A DNA stretch of 64,000 nt from Acanthochlamys bracteata (lineage: Eukaryota; Streptophyta; Magnoliopsida; Pandanales; Velloziaceae), in the NCBI GenBank assembly GCA_019914995.1, contig CM034142.1, forward strand, positions 2,136,993-2,200,992, written 5' to 3'. Under the pieces are notes generated by a model. It was not told the DNA's origin. It saw only the letters and a program-made list of their open reading frames with translations, and did not search any database. Each line of letters begins with the position of its first letter. The first letter of the stretch is position 1. Positions 36,492-49,282 of the stretch are shown in pieces. The position numbers were made by a program, and so were the translations under genes.

Positions 36492-38140
36492 TTAGAGTTA
36501 AAGTAATTTCAATAGTACCATGTCCTATTTATCAAAATACTTAATGTAGAAATTTTACCTTGTGTGGAATGAAAAATCACATCTATCTAGCTTCCCAATT
36601 TCTGTTGTTGTCTCTTTTACTGTGCATTTCTCTTTGTTTATATCGGAAGATTTGAAACAAATTTAGTGACAAAATACAACCACTTTCTCTCTAAGAATTG
36701 AAACTAAAACAAAATAAAATAAAATAAAATAAACAATAATAATAAAAAATAAAAATAGTTTGATTGCAAAGTTGTGCTAGCAGTCACACTATGGATATCT
36801 AATGGTTATTTACCTGACATTCATGCATAAAGGAGGCTAATCAGTAAAATTGGTGTATAATAAAACTGAAATCCTAATCCAAATTCCAAGAACTGTTACA
36901 TTTACTTTTCATCTAGTTGAGCATTTATTAAGTAGTAAACAGAAGCGAGCATCTGACCATTCTCATTGATTTTGCAAAACGTCACCATTAGTAATTCTCA
37001 AGATACTTATTAGATAGTTAGTCATGCTTTCGTTGTATAAAACTTAGTCTGAATATGTCATCCCTGATGCTCTTTCGTCATTGTTATCACTTTAGTTTTA
37101 GGTGCCTCACCTGCACAATCTGAAGGAGAATCAACTAACACAACAGTAAGTGTTGCTGTTATTACCAGTATGATGATAAAAAATTGCATCTCAAATCCTC
37201 TCACAATTGTCTAGGTCTTTGTTGGGGGATTGGACCCAAATGTCAATGAGGATGATCTCAGGCAGGTCTTTTTACAGCATGGGGAGATTGCTTCAGTTAA
37301 AATTCCTGTTGGGAAACAATGTGGATTTGTGCAGTTTGTTAACAGGTATGCGTAACTGAACTTTGCCCTAATCAACCAGACCTCCATTTACTGATAATAG
37401 TTTAATCATAATGCAGAAATAATGCTGAAGAAGCACTACAACAGTTGAATGGAAAGACTATTGGGAACCAAACTGTTCGTTTGTCATGGGGTCGCAGTCC
37501 TGCTATCAAACAGTTAAGACAGCAAATATGTTTGTTTCAGTAATCTTTTCCTTTGCTCTGCATTAGTTATTAGTACTCAGTGTCGTCATTAATTTTCTTT
37601 TCTAGACCATTTTTTCTCATTTAGGGAATATGATTGTTATTATTAGGAATGTTGTTTTTGGTTCATTGTGATTCTTTTTATTTATTTATTTATTTGTGTA
37701 ATTTCACATGGTAACACCTTGCTCTTTGTGTATGCTCCACTTTTGATGTAAGTAAGTTTATTTGCTGGTGTGTCCTTGTTTGATGCATTAGAAAATATCA
37801 GGTGCTTGGTGTTTGTTAGTTCACCGTTCTCATATTACTAAATACGTAGTTGCAAATGCTTAAAGGACTAATTTGGTTCAGACTGTGCCATGAGTTCATA
37901 TGTTTTCCTATTTGGGAGTAGTTGACAATCAAACTAAAGGTGTATTGCACTGAATATGGCTGTTTTACCCATTTCTTTTGACAGACGAGAACCAATTGGG
38001 GTAGTCCATGGAATGGTGCTAATTATGGAGGACATTTCTATGATGGCTATGCTTATGCTGCACCTTTCCAAGGTCCAGGCATGTATGCAGCTGCTTATGG
38101 GACTTATGCTATGTATTTGAATCGGCAACAAGTAAGTTAA

Positions 38141-41100
38141 ATGTGATTTTTGAGAGTGAACCATTTTCAAATAGTGAGATGAGATGGGAAATTAGATTGT
38201 GCACTGACATAGGCAGGTATTTGATGTAGCTGTGTAATGTAAAACACACCCTCCCATGAAATAGATATGCACCATTGTACTAAATCAATGGCTATAAATT
38301 TTGAATTTTCTTTTAATAAGATTTGTCATTTGGTTCTTTGTTTAATTATTGTTTCCAAAATTTAATTGCTGATGCTTATGTGAACAAAATGCAGTAAGTG
38401 CTAAAGAAATGCATTAGAAATGAAACCTGTTGATATAATCAGCCTGCTGTTAGCATTGGTACTTGCATGAAGTAGCACATTGACCTGAATCTCTTTCTAG
38501 ATTTGTTCACATGCTAAATAAAAAATTACAGTGAATAGTATACATTAGCATTTATGGGACTTGGGTCTAGTTGTTATATAGTGGTCAATGTTCTTTTAGA
38601 AGGTATAGGTGAACTGAATGGAGCTTATCATAGCAATAGTTACCTCTATGTTAGAGCATGCGCCTTTCGAGTTCATAACGTTGGTATGATGGCTGATAAT
38701 TTGTTTGTTGCAATGCAAGTACTGTGCTGTGAGTGTCAGATTTTTTGCTTTCACATATACAAGTTTCTTGGGTAGAGGTAAATTTTTTGCCGAATACTCT
38801 ACATTAATGAAACAATTTGGACTAGCGATTTTCTGTTAATATCTTCATGTCCTTATGTCAATTGGAAGGTTGCTTTACCTATTTTAGTCCATCCCATGAC
38901 TTTTCAGGCGAAAGGGAGTTCTACCTTTACGTGATTATCCTATACTTTTATTTTGTTCAGATTTATTTCGATAACGATATTGAAGAAATAATTTCTGTCA
39001 ATAGCTCTACGGTGTTATTTGATTGTTAGAGAACATCTAAAAGCATTAGAGCAAAGAAGAAAATCAACTCTAGTGACTGAGATTGATGGCTAGGAATCAA
39101 GGATATAAAATAAAAGTATGAGGAATCAAAATAACCATCTGACAAGCATAGACTCCTAGAAAACTTTTAATAAGTAGTCTTTCTACTTATTAAATTTCTC
39201 CAGAAACGATTTGGGTTAGTGAACTCTGCGTGACACCCATAAGGCCATTTCAGACGGAAATCTTGCTTATTTTATTACTGGCAGTACAATGCACCAGCTT
39301 ATTTTCTGGTTGATTAACTTATAGAGCAAGCGACAACTGCAGAAAAAGCTATATCTGGAGAATCTGTTTTTTTATAAGCAGAAGCTCTTTTCATTTTTTC
39401 TGAGTCTTAAGTAACGGCTCTTCAGGTGCTTAAGGATCAGTGTAGTATTGTAGGTTTTCCATTCTTTTTGAATATGTGCATGATTGAAACTTTGCATAGA
39501 ACATGGGAAGAAGATTTTAGCAAAGATACAACTAAACTTTGCCATTTTGAAAAGTGTTCTTTTCTTGATGGCAGGTGAAGGAAAAATAGTAAGCATTACT
39601 TAAAAGTTGTCGTCCACCTTTTTGTTTGTCAGTTTCCTTTTCCTAGCTTGCTACTGCTTCTTTAAGGTTTAACTGCTAGGATAAATTTAGATGTGGAAAT
39701 TGTTTTACTTTGTGAAAATATTGTTATTATGTGAGCGCACCATCCTGCGTGTATCATTTTGAAGGTCTAGTTTCATCCCGCCTTTGGAGTTTCCAGTTTA
39801 ACTTCTCATTAGATCTAGGGGATTAAAATGATACCCTCCTAGTATTGGTTTTGAAAGTTCCAATCTCTGTTGTTAAAAAGCGGCCACATTAAAAAATTTA
39901 TAAAAAGAAAAGAAAAAGAAAAGAAACGAAAACACGCGTGATAAGCGATGGATGTGCTTAAAAATATCATTATATATAGTGATCTCTATTACTTGTTCCT
40001 CGCCGCTACTACTATATTATTGTAACTCAACAAACTTAAATACATTGCTGGACAAACTTATGGTTTGGTTGGCTCCTGAAGTTGAGGAACTTTATGTGAC
40101 AAATTTAAAACTCTACACGGAAATTTTTTTTCTTACTTTCTCAAGCTAGGCTGTAATGCACCAAAGTTTCTTTTCTTTATATATATATATATAGGAAAAT
40201 AGACGGTCAGACAGGTCGGTACTAAATTTAGTTGATGCTGTGTTTGGTTTGCCATTGCTGAAGCTTGTGATACGCTTCTGACGGAAATTGATTATACATG
40301 CTATTAGCTATTATAAGGTTGAATCGGCTTATGTAATGTTGCTTCTTCCATTCTTAGCGTACTCTGTTCTAAGTGATTTCTATGTCGATTGAATTGATGA
40401 TTAGCAACGGCAAGACAGGATGCAACCTTTAGAATGCCCTAAGCATCTGCTAGGCAGAATGGTAGTGCACACTTTAGAAAGCTTGTGTGCTAGGATCACC
40501 ATGTTCAAGCCTATATGAGATATGCTATCATTGCTTTGAACAATGGTGGCAATGACTAACTACGTAGTCAATGGCCATCGTTGTTATATCATAGGTTGCA
40601 GTTGTTATTATTACTCACCACTTATATTCATGGGTTATATTATGTACCACTGGTAGTAGCAAATTCGACGTATATTTCCCTTACTGTTTGTCCCTGGCAA
40701 ATAGACTATTATATCATACAAGGAATAAGCGAAACTCATGGCCGTGCATGATACACATTATTATATAATCTAAATAATAAAGAAAGAAACAATTTGTTTC
40801 TTTTCTTATTCCTACAATATTGACAGAGGTAATTCCATCATACACGCATATATATAATTTTGTGAAATGCATTTTGCTATGGACATACAGTGGAATTTCA
40901 TTAGTATCCAAATATATCATCTTATGAGCTGCTTTTTATTGTAGAATAGACATCTAGGCTAACTAGGCGTGCATGACCGCGTGCAACTTTGAGTGTTCAC
41001 ATTTGCATCAAAATTAATTAATTATTGATGATGATTCACTAATTTAGTCAAAGAGAATTGTTAACAATTCTTTGTGGTATTTATGTTCTTTGACTTTCTA

Positions 41101-41400
41101 GTGAAATAATGAACCGGAGAAAGAAAGACTTAAAAACAACCTTGATCTGATTCTAAGTTGAAGTGCCATATTCTATTAGCATGGGTGTAAGGAACTTGTA
41201 CAGTCACCTCAATATCGCCTTCAGACTTTATGTAAAAGTCACTGCTAATGAAAAAGCAATACTCTGGAGAGAATTACCGATAAACAAATTTATATTAAGA
41301 CAATCATATATACTATTTACAGGTAACCATCAAGACACGATACAGCATAACATACTAGTACGGTGAAGTAAACAACAACAAAACATCAAATTAAGAACAA
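38141..41400. other. Intergenic, no gene recognised
   Basis: The first few hundred bases would be the 3' flank of the RBP45-like locus. Short open stretches at 38554-38775, 38847-39029 and 39952-40149 have no start context, domain or splice support. A TA microsatellite is at 40179-40193. Nothing else is assignable. Confidence 0.5.
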
Positions 41401-41476
41401 ATTTTACACGAACACAAGTCGACAAACAAGAAGGACACAACAACAGCAACATATATATGCATGTATGTCACCTTAG

Positions 41477-41791
41477 CTATTTATCCTTCTTCTGAATGTG
41501 CTTGTCACCCAGAGAATGCCCAACACCAGGGCTATGTCCAGGGTTAGTCGGATGCAAATCTTCAATCTCCACAGTGAGCGCCTGGCTACTGTTTTTATTT
41601 TCTCCTGAAATATAAACTGTTCTTTTGTTAGTATCTCCAGCATCATTACCTTTGCCTTCCAGTAAAAGTTTCCTGCATGCTTGCAATTCTTCTTCGTTCA
41701 TATTCTTTGCTTCTATTATTAGAACCATTTTGCCGAAAATGACCATACTTATAAGAAGAAAACTTATATAGAATGGTTTGCAAGAAGCCAT
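41477..41791 (-). CDS. CEP (C-terminally encoded peptide) precursor
   Basis: A 104-residue secreted-peptide precursor. Residues 1-28 form a signal peptide (MASCKPFYISFLLISMVIFG onward, ending near IIEA). A variable region follows, then the CEP domain at residues 78-92, DLHPTNPGHSPGVGH, which has the conserved P-x-x-P-G-x-S-P-G-V-G-H core. Prolines here are hydroxylated in known CEPs. The domain is followed by a 12-residue tail (SLGDKHIQKKDK) that would be trimmed. Known CEPs move from root to shoot and are sensed by CEPR receptor kinases in nitrogen-demand and root-development signalling; a role of that kind is inferred. An in-frame ATG 66 nt upstream (41857) is possible, but it would lie at about the predicted cap site and would bury the signal peptide, so the ATG at 41791 is preferred. 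No intron, as usual for the family. Confidence 0.92.
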   Translation of the reverse strand: MASCKPFYISFLLISMVIFGKMVLIIEAKNMNEEELQACRKLLLEGKGNDAGDTNKRTVYISGENKNSSQALTVEIEDLHPTNPGHSPGVGHSLGDKHIQKKDK

Positions 41792-41885
41792 TAGAGAGAT
41801 ATTCTTAAAGGGAGAAGAAAAGGAATTTAATGAAATGAAGAAGAAAGCAGAAATCACTCATGAGGCTCTTCATTGCATGCATGGT

Positions 41886-41893
41886 TATATATA
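41886..41893 (-). promoter_or_regulatory. TATA box of the CEP gene
   Basis: TATATATA on the minus strand, about 95 bp upstream of the preferred CEP start codon. A start site 25-35 bp downstream falls near 41857-41865, supporting the ATG at 41791 as initiator. Confidence 0.6.
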
Positions 41894-42255
41894 GGCTTAT
41901 GTATCTCAGGAGAACTCTAATTAAAATGTAAAAGGAGAAGAGTATTCAAATGAAGTTCCCACTCTAAAATTAAAACCCCACACATAATACATCAAAATAA
42001 TTTTCTTAATTATATCTTACAGCTAGAAAGTCTTTTGATTTAATATTTTCTTTCGTACAACTTCGAAGTGTTTCTTTTTGTAAACGGCGAGGACTAGGCG
42101 TAGTAGCGCAGCAATAGGGCAGCTTCGCTGCTGCTACCTATTTTGTGTTGTTCTATTAAGTTCTTTTTCCTTCCATTCTTTACAAGGATTTAATGTTATG
42201 GTTAGCTTTCTCTAGCTTCTTGCTTTGAATTCTAGAAATAGTCGTAAGTTGTAGG

Positions 42256-42440
42256 CGACGTTTGGCTGAGCTTTTGAATTCTAGAAATAGCTTCTTCCTT
42301 CCATTAAATATCTTTATTAAAATTATATATATATAATGTTTATTATTTTTAGTCAAAAGAGTCAAATCATTTTCCGAAAAGTTTTTTAAATATTTTTCAT
42401 TCTAGAAAAGTGAAATTTTATAAGCATTTTCAAATATCCT
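42256..42440. repeat. AT-rich MITE, family A (copy 6, short)
   Basis: Begins GCGACGTTTGGCTGAGCTTT and ends TTATAAGCATTTTCAAATAT, the family's imperfect inverted ends. It is shorter than other copies in the middle and lies about 400 bp upstream of the CEP gene. Confidence 0.5.
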
Positions 42441-42634
42441 GTAGTCAGCACAAGTTAGCGTAATGTTAGAATACTCAGGATAGGAGTAAGAACTTTCAAT
42501 TGAAGTACAAAGATAAATGGTAGAACCCCTAGATACTAAGGATAGCTCCCAAAATTAATGATTTAAGTAGCTAGATTCACTAAGTCAAATAGCAAATGTA
42601 AAACATTGTATTAGTAGTATAACGAATAGAACAT

Positions 42635-43240
42635 TAGGAGTGGCAATATATGAACCGATACGAAAATTCAATCCAAAATTGGCCCATTTAATTCTAATTA
42701 TGGATAAAAATTTGACTCGTACAAATATATGGGTTGGATTAGGATTGAACGGATTTAATCTGATTATTAAATGGATCAATCCAGATCGACTTGAAATTGA
42801 CTCATCAATCCAAATTGACACATTTTGAATGAACAACTTTCTTGATTTTTACTTTCCGTATAATAAAATTTTAGCAACAAAAAAGAATCGACAATAGTAA
42901 TTTATAAATTATTAAATTAAATTATATTTATAATTATTTATTTATTTTTATGTCTTAGTAAATTAGTACAATATGAAAATTATAATTTATCGAAAGTATT
43001 ACTATATATTAATGACGAATTTGTATTTTATAAAAAGACTTTTTATCATAGCTAACTATGTTTATCAACATTTTTAGCAAAAGTATTATTATATTTTTAT
43101 AATCATAAAATTTCAGCTGTCATCACATGTTTTGAAAAAATAAAAATAAAAAATTTCTGAAAACATTCTAATAATCATTGAAGATACTAAATAATATACA
43201 TTTTGAGTGACACTTACTATATCTCTTCATTAAAAACATT
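42635..43240. mobile_element. Second copy of the hAT-like element, 3' truncated
   Basis: Begins TAGGAGTGGCAATATATGAA and follows the element at 1068-1897 collinearly for about 600 bp, sharing 'gacccatttaattctaattatg'-like and 'aatcgacaatagtaatttat' segments and 'atcataaaatttcagctgtc'. Similarity fades near 43240, before the right-end repeat, so the right terminus is missing. Confidence 0.6.
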
Positions 43241-45080
43241 TTCTTCTTAAATGTTTTGTAATATATTGCAAGGTCTAAACATGATTAACGTTTTTGAAGA
43301 TTGAAAGACTGTAACTACTGGTAAATATAGTAGCTACTCATTAATTTTCACCTTACCAATGACTATCTTTTGAGCAAAAATGTAGTAATCCAATGGCTAA
43401 AATTACATGTTAGTACCTCATTATAAATAAATATTCATTAGATTAATGTAAGTAGCTAGAGCACTGTTGGTTAAGATATATAAATGCTCCATCAACTATA
43501 ATATCTAGTAAGAGGCGATCCACTTGATCATGCAAAAAGCATTTTATGAATTTTGTCGGTGGTCCTTGCAATAATAAATATTCACAATAATTTTCCTATG
43601 CAAAGTTATGTCGAAGATTTTGTTTAATGCTAAGCATGATACCATCTAAATAGTTTTTCTTTCTCTTCATTTTGAGCAATAACTTGGTTCGAGGGCCTTG
43701 TACTACTGCTACTAGTACTCCACAAATTAAATGTAGGAGAAAAGATAAGGTATTCTATTGTGTCCTTAACTCCCACTAGGTCCAGATTTAGTGCATCTCA
43801 TTTGGAAACTTTCCAAACTATAACTCCTCTTCAAATATTGTATATGTTATGATAAACTCTAAAAGAATGCACAAGATTCCTTCAAAGAATGTGGTTTTGT
43901 TTATTAACTAGTCCTTCGGTTAGAGAAGGGTCACCTAGTGTATTTAGTTAACATTTATCTTAATCATAAATAAGCATGAGTATTCTGGAACAATTCTCAC
44001 CTCTCATTCTACATCTCATACTATGCCTTGATTTTACATTACATGAGATGTAAAGGACTTAAATTATTAGACCTCCAGATTCAGATACATTTAGATTAAT
44101 GATAGAGTTGCCGGCCAACTAAGTTAAAAATATGCCAAATAAGTTAATAGGCGAGCCAACAAATCGTTTTAAGTTAGGCTAAATTAGACTTTATTTGAAT
44201 AAGCTAAATAATTCATATTTCTTAATAATTCTATATTGATTAGTTGCTAAAAATAATATATATTTATGTGTGAAAAATACTAATTTCTAAATAGTCAGCC
44301 AATTATGTTGGTACTAAAACTGCTCCGGACATAGATAACTTTCACTTAGTAAGGGTGAGTATCATTTTATAGACCTTATATAGTTATTGCTAGAGCATAT
44401 TTCAATTGTAGGAAGTGAGTGTCGTATAAACAACGTTTAGAAAAAATAAATTAGATATATTTTTCGGAATAAATTGAATTAAAGAAAGAAAGTTGGAATT
44501 TAAAATATGGGCGGTTCAGTGAAACTTAAAACAAGCTCTAAATGTGAAACTTTAAAAGTAATATTAATATGTACTGCATAAGAAAAGGAGATTCGAGTAG
44601 ATACTTGAGCCATGACAGTAAATAGTGTTCCGTTTTTTTAAGTACTTTAATAAAAGTAGAATTTTTAGAAAGGAGAAACAATAAAGTGCGGAACTTTTTG
44701 AAGTACTGGGTAGATGTTTCTTGATTGAACATTCCTTATTGATCATGGACCTTCGTGAATCTTTGAATAAGAAGCCCCCAAAAGCAATCCACGACAACCA
44801 CAGGTTTAGATTCCAAAAGTTCGTAAAAGATTTACGTTTTCGAAGGGAATATTTTAGTTGAAAAAATTCTTTTACGAAAAGTTTGAGTAATTGCTGGATA
44901 TAAAAAGAAAGTCCATACCATGTATTCTACAGTTTGTCTCTTTTTGTTTCAATCGTTTTCTATTTTTCTAGAGCAAAGCACGTATGACCTTCAAATGCGC
45001 ACATATATTATATTGTAAACTAGCTGGAGGCCCTGTACGGGGTGCTGCTTTTTTACTTAAAATTTATATTTATATCATAA
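43241..45080. other. Intergenic, no gene recognised
   Basis: AT-rich sequence without recognisable coding regions or RNA genes. A stretch at 43320-43390 with 'tagtagctactcatt' and 'gagcaaaaatgtagta' vaguely resembles a CACTA end but lacks a proper terminus. Confidence 0.5.
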
Positions 45081-45081
45081 T

Positions 45082-45873
45082 TGTAAGAATCGGACTGGAT
45101 ATCGAACCGAAAAATTGTCTGGATCACGATTCTCGGATTGAACCATCGGATCAACTGGTCGAACCGTCGGATCAATAATATTAAAGTATTTTTAACTAAT
45201 AATAATAATTATAGTCAGAAATTTATTGCTAATGATACTAATAATAATAATAGCTATAGCAATTATAACAAAAAATTAAAGTATTTTTATTATGTCATTA
45301 CTATCAACAACAACAGCAATAATAATTACTGCAAAAATTGAAGTATTGCCACCATAATTGCCACCACCAACAATAATAATAACAACTAGAATTTATAAAT
45401 AGAAAATTTTAAATAAATTAGGAGATTAGAAAAAAATAAAACCATAAAATAGATAAATCATGAAAGAGATATAATTAACTTTTTTAGGTATACATATTTT
45501 AGTTAAATATTTTACAATATAAAAAATTTAAAAAATCACTAATAATTAATATTTACAAATAAGAAATAATTAATTATATATTTTGCGTTATCACATCCAA
45601 ATGCTAAATCTAAAGTAAATATTATTTTTCAACATAGGGCTATTAATAATTATTTTTACATTAAATATATCATGAATTAAAAATTTTTAATTAATTTTTA
45701 AAAAATTTTTTCAACCCGGTTTGATCCGGGCGAGCGGGTCGACCGGGTTGAAGCGGGTCAGAACCGGTCAAATCGGATCGAAACGGGTCGATTGCATATA
45801 CGGTCTTTTTGCAAACCCGAACCGATTTACCGTTCGGATCGACGATTTTCGAGTCGGTCCGGATCTGACAACT
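45082..45873. mobile_element. TIR element with GC-rich 'gaaccggtc' ends
   Basis: The left end AAGAATCGGACTGGATATCG and the right end read in reverse, TCAGATCCGGACCGACTCGA, form an imperfect inverted repeat. Both ends are rich in variants of GAACCGGTCGGATC (45115-45175 and 45712-45865), standing out against an AT-rich middle with (AAT/AAC)n-like sequence at 45195-45385. No transposase. Class undetermined. Confidence 0.5.
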
Positions 45874-45898
45874 ATGGTTTATATAGATATATCGGCTT

Positions 45899-46105
45899 CG
45901 GGTGCATTTGGAAAATACTTTTTAATTTTTAATTTTATATTTTTTAAATATTTAGAAAATTTATTTAAAATTTTATAAAGTATAGAAAAATTTTATGTAG
46001 TAATATTTTTTTATTGTATTTTTTATTTTTTTAGATAAAAAAAATAGAATTCATTTCTAAAAAAAATAAAAAAACTTTATTTTATAAGCACTTCCAAATG
46101 TCTCC
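45899..46105. repeat. AT-rich MITE, family A (copy 7)
   Basis: Begins GGGTGCATTTGGAAAATACT and ends TTTTATAAGCACTTCCAAAT, an imperfect inverted repeat. It follows the GC-rich TIR element directly. Confidence 0.55.
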
Positions 46106-49100
46106 TTCACCGTTTGTTTAAACTTTTCTGCTTGAATTTTGATATCATATTTATATATCAAAGTTGACATTTATTTTATGATTTTTTTTAAGCGATTATA
46201 TATCATCTGATTCACAAATTTAATTAGAAATTGATCTGCTCAAATCTAATTTAAATTTGATCTCATTTTATAATTTTTTTGTATTATTAGATACTTTTGC
46301 CCCCTATATACATAGTAGTAAATAATTAGATAATATTATTTATTTAGTTAATTTATTTTTTATTTGAGATGACATAATATTAGTTGTTAGTTTTATAAAA
46401 TTGAATGGTTAGCGTTTGGGGTAGTCTACCCGTTCCCACTACTTGAAATATGTTTTAGTTGTTGTTTTATTAATAACTTTTTATTATCTTATCTTGTGCT
46501 ATAAAGTTGTTTAATTTTTATATGTACGTAGTACGAAGAAATATACATCTAATAATTATTATAGTTTAAAGAATTAAAGTATGTTTAGGTGAAATTAGCT
46601 ACCATAAGAATACGATCTTATTTTCAAGGCTCTTTAACCTTCTATAAGTTCCTTTAGGAAATAATAACCACTTTCACCAAGTTTTAAAAACTAATTATGG
46701 CGACATCTTTCTACATGAATTTTCAATATGAATAAAGGTAATATAGTATTAATAGTAAGGATTGATTTGACATTTATTATATAAATATTGTTATAGTGTA
46801 GTTACTGTATGTATATTTAGTCAATTTAGTAAATGATGTTCTTCGTTTCTTATAGTTTATCGTCAACATCATAATTTGTTGCTATTTTGTGTAGCTACTG
46901 GCTTCATAATTATAATTCTTCAATAAATTATATTTTGTAACTCATTACTATTTATAATAAATGTTGGGTAAATCTATATAATCAAATCAAGAGAGAACGA
47001 TGAATTGACTTGATATAAAAAAAACAATTCAGTTATAAAATTTCCTACCGATAGCAATAATGTAGTCAGTCAGTATATCTATGTCGTTTCCTACGAGAAA
47101 GAATGTTAAAGTTTCTAAAATAACTTTTGCAAATACAGAATATAAAGATTTACATGGTTCAATAAATCTTTCCTCATATCTACGATTACTTTTCATTAAG
47201 CATGAAAATTCACTAATCTGTTTAAGTAGCTACAATAACATGACAGTGTGCTTAACGAAGCACCATTGCCTCAATCGATTCTCTTCTCGCGATAAATCAA
47301 CGCAATCTTCTACACTTTGCTATGTCCTCTACCTGCACAATAATAGCTCCTTGTACAAGGTTAGTGACAAACACAACCAAGCCTTTCTCAAGTGCAACAC
47401 ACGCTTAATAATTTTAGATGTGGAAGTTACATGTTCATATCTTAAATACATGATCAATCTCGTAATGAAAGTTTAAATTCAATGAAAGGAAGGTGAGAAG
47501 ATAAAAAAAAGGAAGCTTAGAATGCATTTCTTAGTTGGCTTTCGGGCGTGGATTGTTTGTGAGTGGACGTGTTATTTCTATTTTTTTTCTCTTTAATACT
47601 TTCTTCACTTTTTTCAGCCACTCCTAATATTTTGCCTTTAGTTCTTCGAATATCTCTTCTATGAATTATGTGTTGAAGATTCTTCATTAATATGAAATTC
47701 AAATGAGTTGTTGGATGATCTTTCTGTCAGCTTCTCCGAGCTGGCTACAATACTCGATTCCCTCACGTTGGTTTTCCTCTATGTAGATCTCCAAGGGCTG
47801 CATCTTGGTAAGTGGATAGGATACTCATTAATCTTATGCTAGGCCATCATTTAATTTCACTGGTATCACTGATTTGATATTTCCCACGTGTGTGCAAGCT
47901 CTTGTCTGTTGGAAATTTTTTATCCCTCTTACAAAATTTTCTTCTTAGGTGTAGTACCCAGTAAAAAGATAACTGATGCTTGAATGGCAGGATTGAGACT
48001 TGATCCATTTTGAAATTTTCTCTCTAAATTTAGCTAATCTGTCTAGTAAAATTCTTTCGGTATCTTATGGCTTGATATAGCTCTCGGATATGTAGTAAAC
48101 CTTCTGTCATTAAGATGTAGCGCATAGATAGCTGCTCATTTTTTGCTGTGTATGATGATTCTTCCTTGTGCAAATTCGTATAGGTTGGTTCAAACCATTA
48201 GTTTACCATAATTCATTAATTATAGATCTTAAATCTTACTATCATGAAAATCAAGGTTAAAGTTCCAACATTTAATTTTATTATACTATATTTACATATT
48301 TAATAGGTGTATCTGCATTAAGTACTTTTTTCAAATGTACATATCAACAAGTGGTGTTTTTATTTTTTTGAGAAAAATATTGTAAAGGGTTGTTTTAGGT
48401 TTTATTTGCTATATAAGTGATTTATTGTATATGGACTTGCTCAAAGTTATGCATTTGTACATGTGGTATTTAACATGAAGTTAAAAATATACGTTAATTC
48501 TGTAAAAGATAATTTGACAAATTTTAACACTAGTTGCGATTTAATTTCCATCAATTTACGTTGTCTTAATTTATTATTTAATTGCGTTATTTTATTTAGT
48601 TTATTTATTTTGTTTTGGGTTAAAGTAATGGCAATTCACGTGCTTGATCACAAATATGTATATCAAAGGAAGTTTTCGTATAAGTAGTGAGCAAATGATC
48701 AATCATAAAAGCTTTAACGTAGGAGTTCACGTGCAATGTTTTAGAAGCTTCATATTAAATCGTAAACTAAAAAATAGAATAAAATTCTAGGGGGAAACAA
48801 GATATATGTTCAAATGCGTAAATCAAACTTCTTTTATTCTGCACCATTGTCACCAAAATTCTTCATCTGCGTGTCTACTGTTCTTCCTACACTGTATGAA
48901 ACTTATATATTATATAAAAGTCGTTAAAGCAGTTGGTTGTGTGGTTGTTGTTTCTCTACACTAACCTATACTTGTGTAGGTCATTCAAATGTTGGTATTT
49001 CAAACCAAAACATATGCATTCATTTGCTAAAATTACTTACCACCAACTAGAGTATTTATAGGGGATCCCGAAGTATCACCTAGAGATGTAAGTAGTAAAG

Positions 49101-49251
49101 AGAGCATAGCATCTGAGATCGGAGAAAAAGTTGAAACAGAAGAGTGCGAAAGAGTGCACCGAATCTCGATCTACTACGAGGAGCAATCTTCAAACGCTAA
49201 AGATGGATAATAAAAACTAAGATAATTAGATCATTCTATATAGATATATAG

Positions 49252-49282
<31 letters not shown>

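Larger units (their letters stand above)
27499..37101 (+). other. Intron of the RBP45-like pseudogene, expanded by transposons (9.6 kb)
   Basis: Runs from donor G|GTATGT to acceptor TTTTAG|GT. It contains a SINE-like sequence (29948-30055), a Tourist-like MITE (28856-29225), a Harbinger-like element (31003-34009), a possible LTR-derived stretch in reverse orientation (34800-35600), and the end of a further TIR element near 36284-36491. The rest is unassigned AT-rich DNA. Confidence 0.6.
24136..38140 (+). pseudogene. RBP45/RBP47-type RNA-binding protein, disrupted (likely pseudogene)
   Basis: Exon-like segments in order are 24136-24458, 27044-27498, 37102-37145, 37215-37345, 37417-37513 and 37985-38140. 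Together they recall the plant oligouridylate/poly(A)-binding RBP45/47 family: a Pro/Gln-rich N-terminus, then three RRMs. RRM1 survives as WMDESYLHSCFGHTGE plus SEGYGFVEF, RRM2 as SIFVGDLAADVTDALLHETF plus GYGFVRF, RRM3 as VFVGGLDPNVNEDDLRQ plus CGFVQF, followed by a Gly/Tyr-rich tail. Damage: exon 1 lacks RRM1 RNP2 and changes frame near 24405-24411; TGA at 27227-27229 is in frame; one extra base near 27328-27332 shifts RRM2; the donor after 37513 reads TTAAGA instead of GTAAGA; a linker exon after 27498 seems absent. Other splice sites fit. The family normally has about 390-440 residues and shuttles between nucleus and stress granules. An assembly error could explain one lesion but hardly all. 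Confidence 0.8.

Noticed and set aside
42060-42150. GC-richer GCAGC/GCTGC hairpin upstream of the CEP gene, considered as a miRNA precursor
   Set aside because: The stem is only about five to nine base pairs long, far short of a plant miRNA precursor.
43320-43390. Possible CACTA 3' terminus (GAGCAAAAATGTAGTA)
   Set aside because: The terminal word does not match TTTTCTTGTAGTG well and no partner end or target duplication was found.
47081-47476. Open stretch of 131 codons on the plus strand
   Set aside because: No domain, no promoter or splice context, and residue composition like random AT-rich sequence; left as intergenic.
47517-47702. Lys/Glu/Arg-rich minus-strand open stretch, considered as a small nuclear protein
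   Set aside because: Only 61 codons, no recognised motif, and no promoter or splice support.
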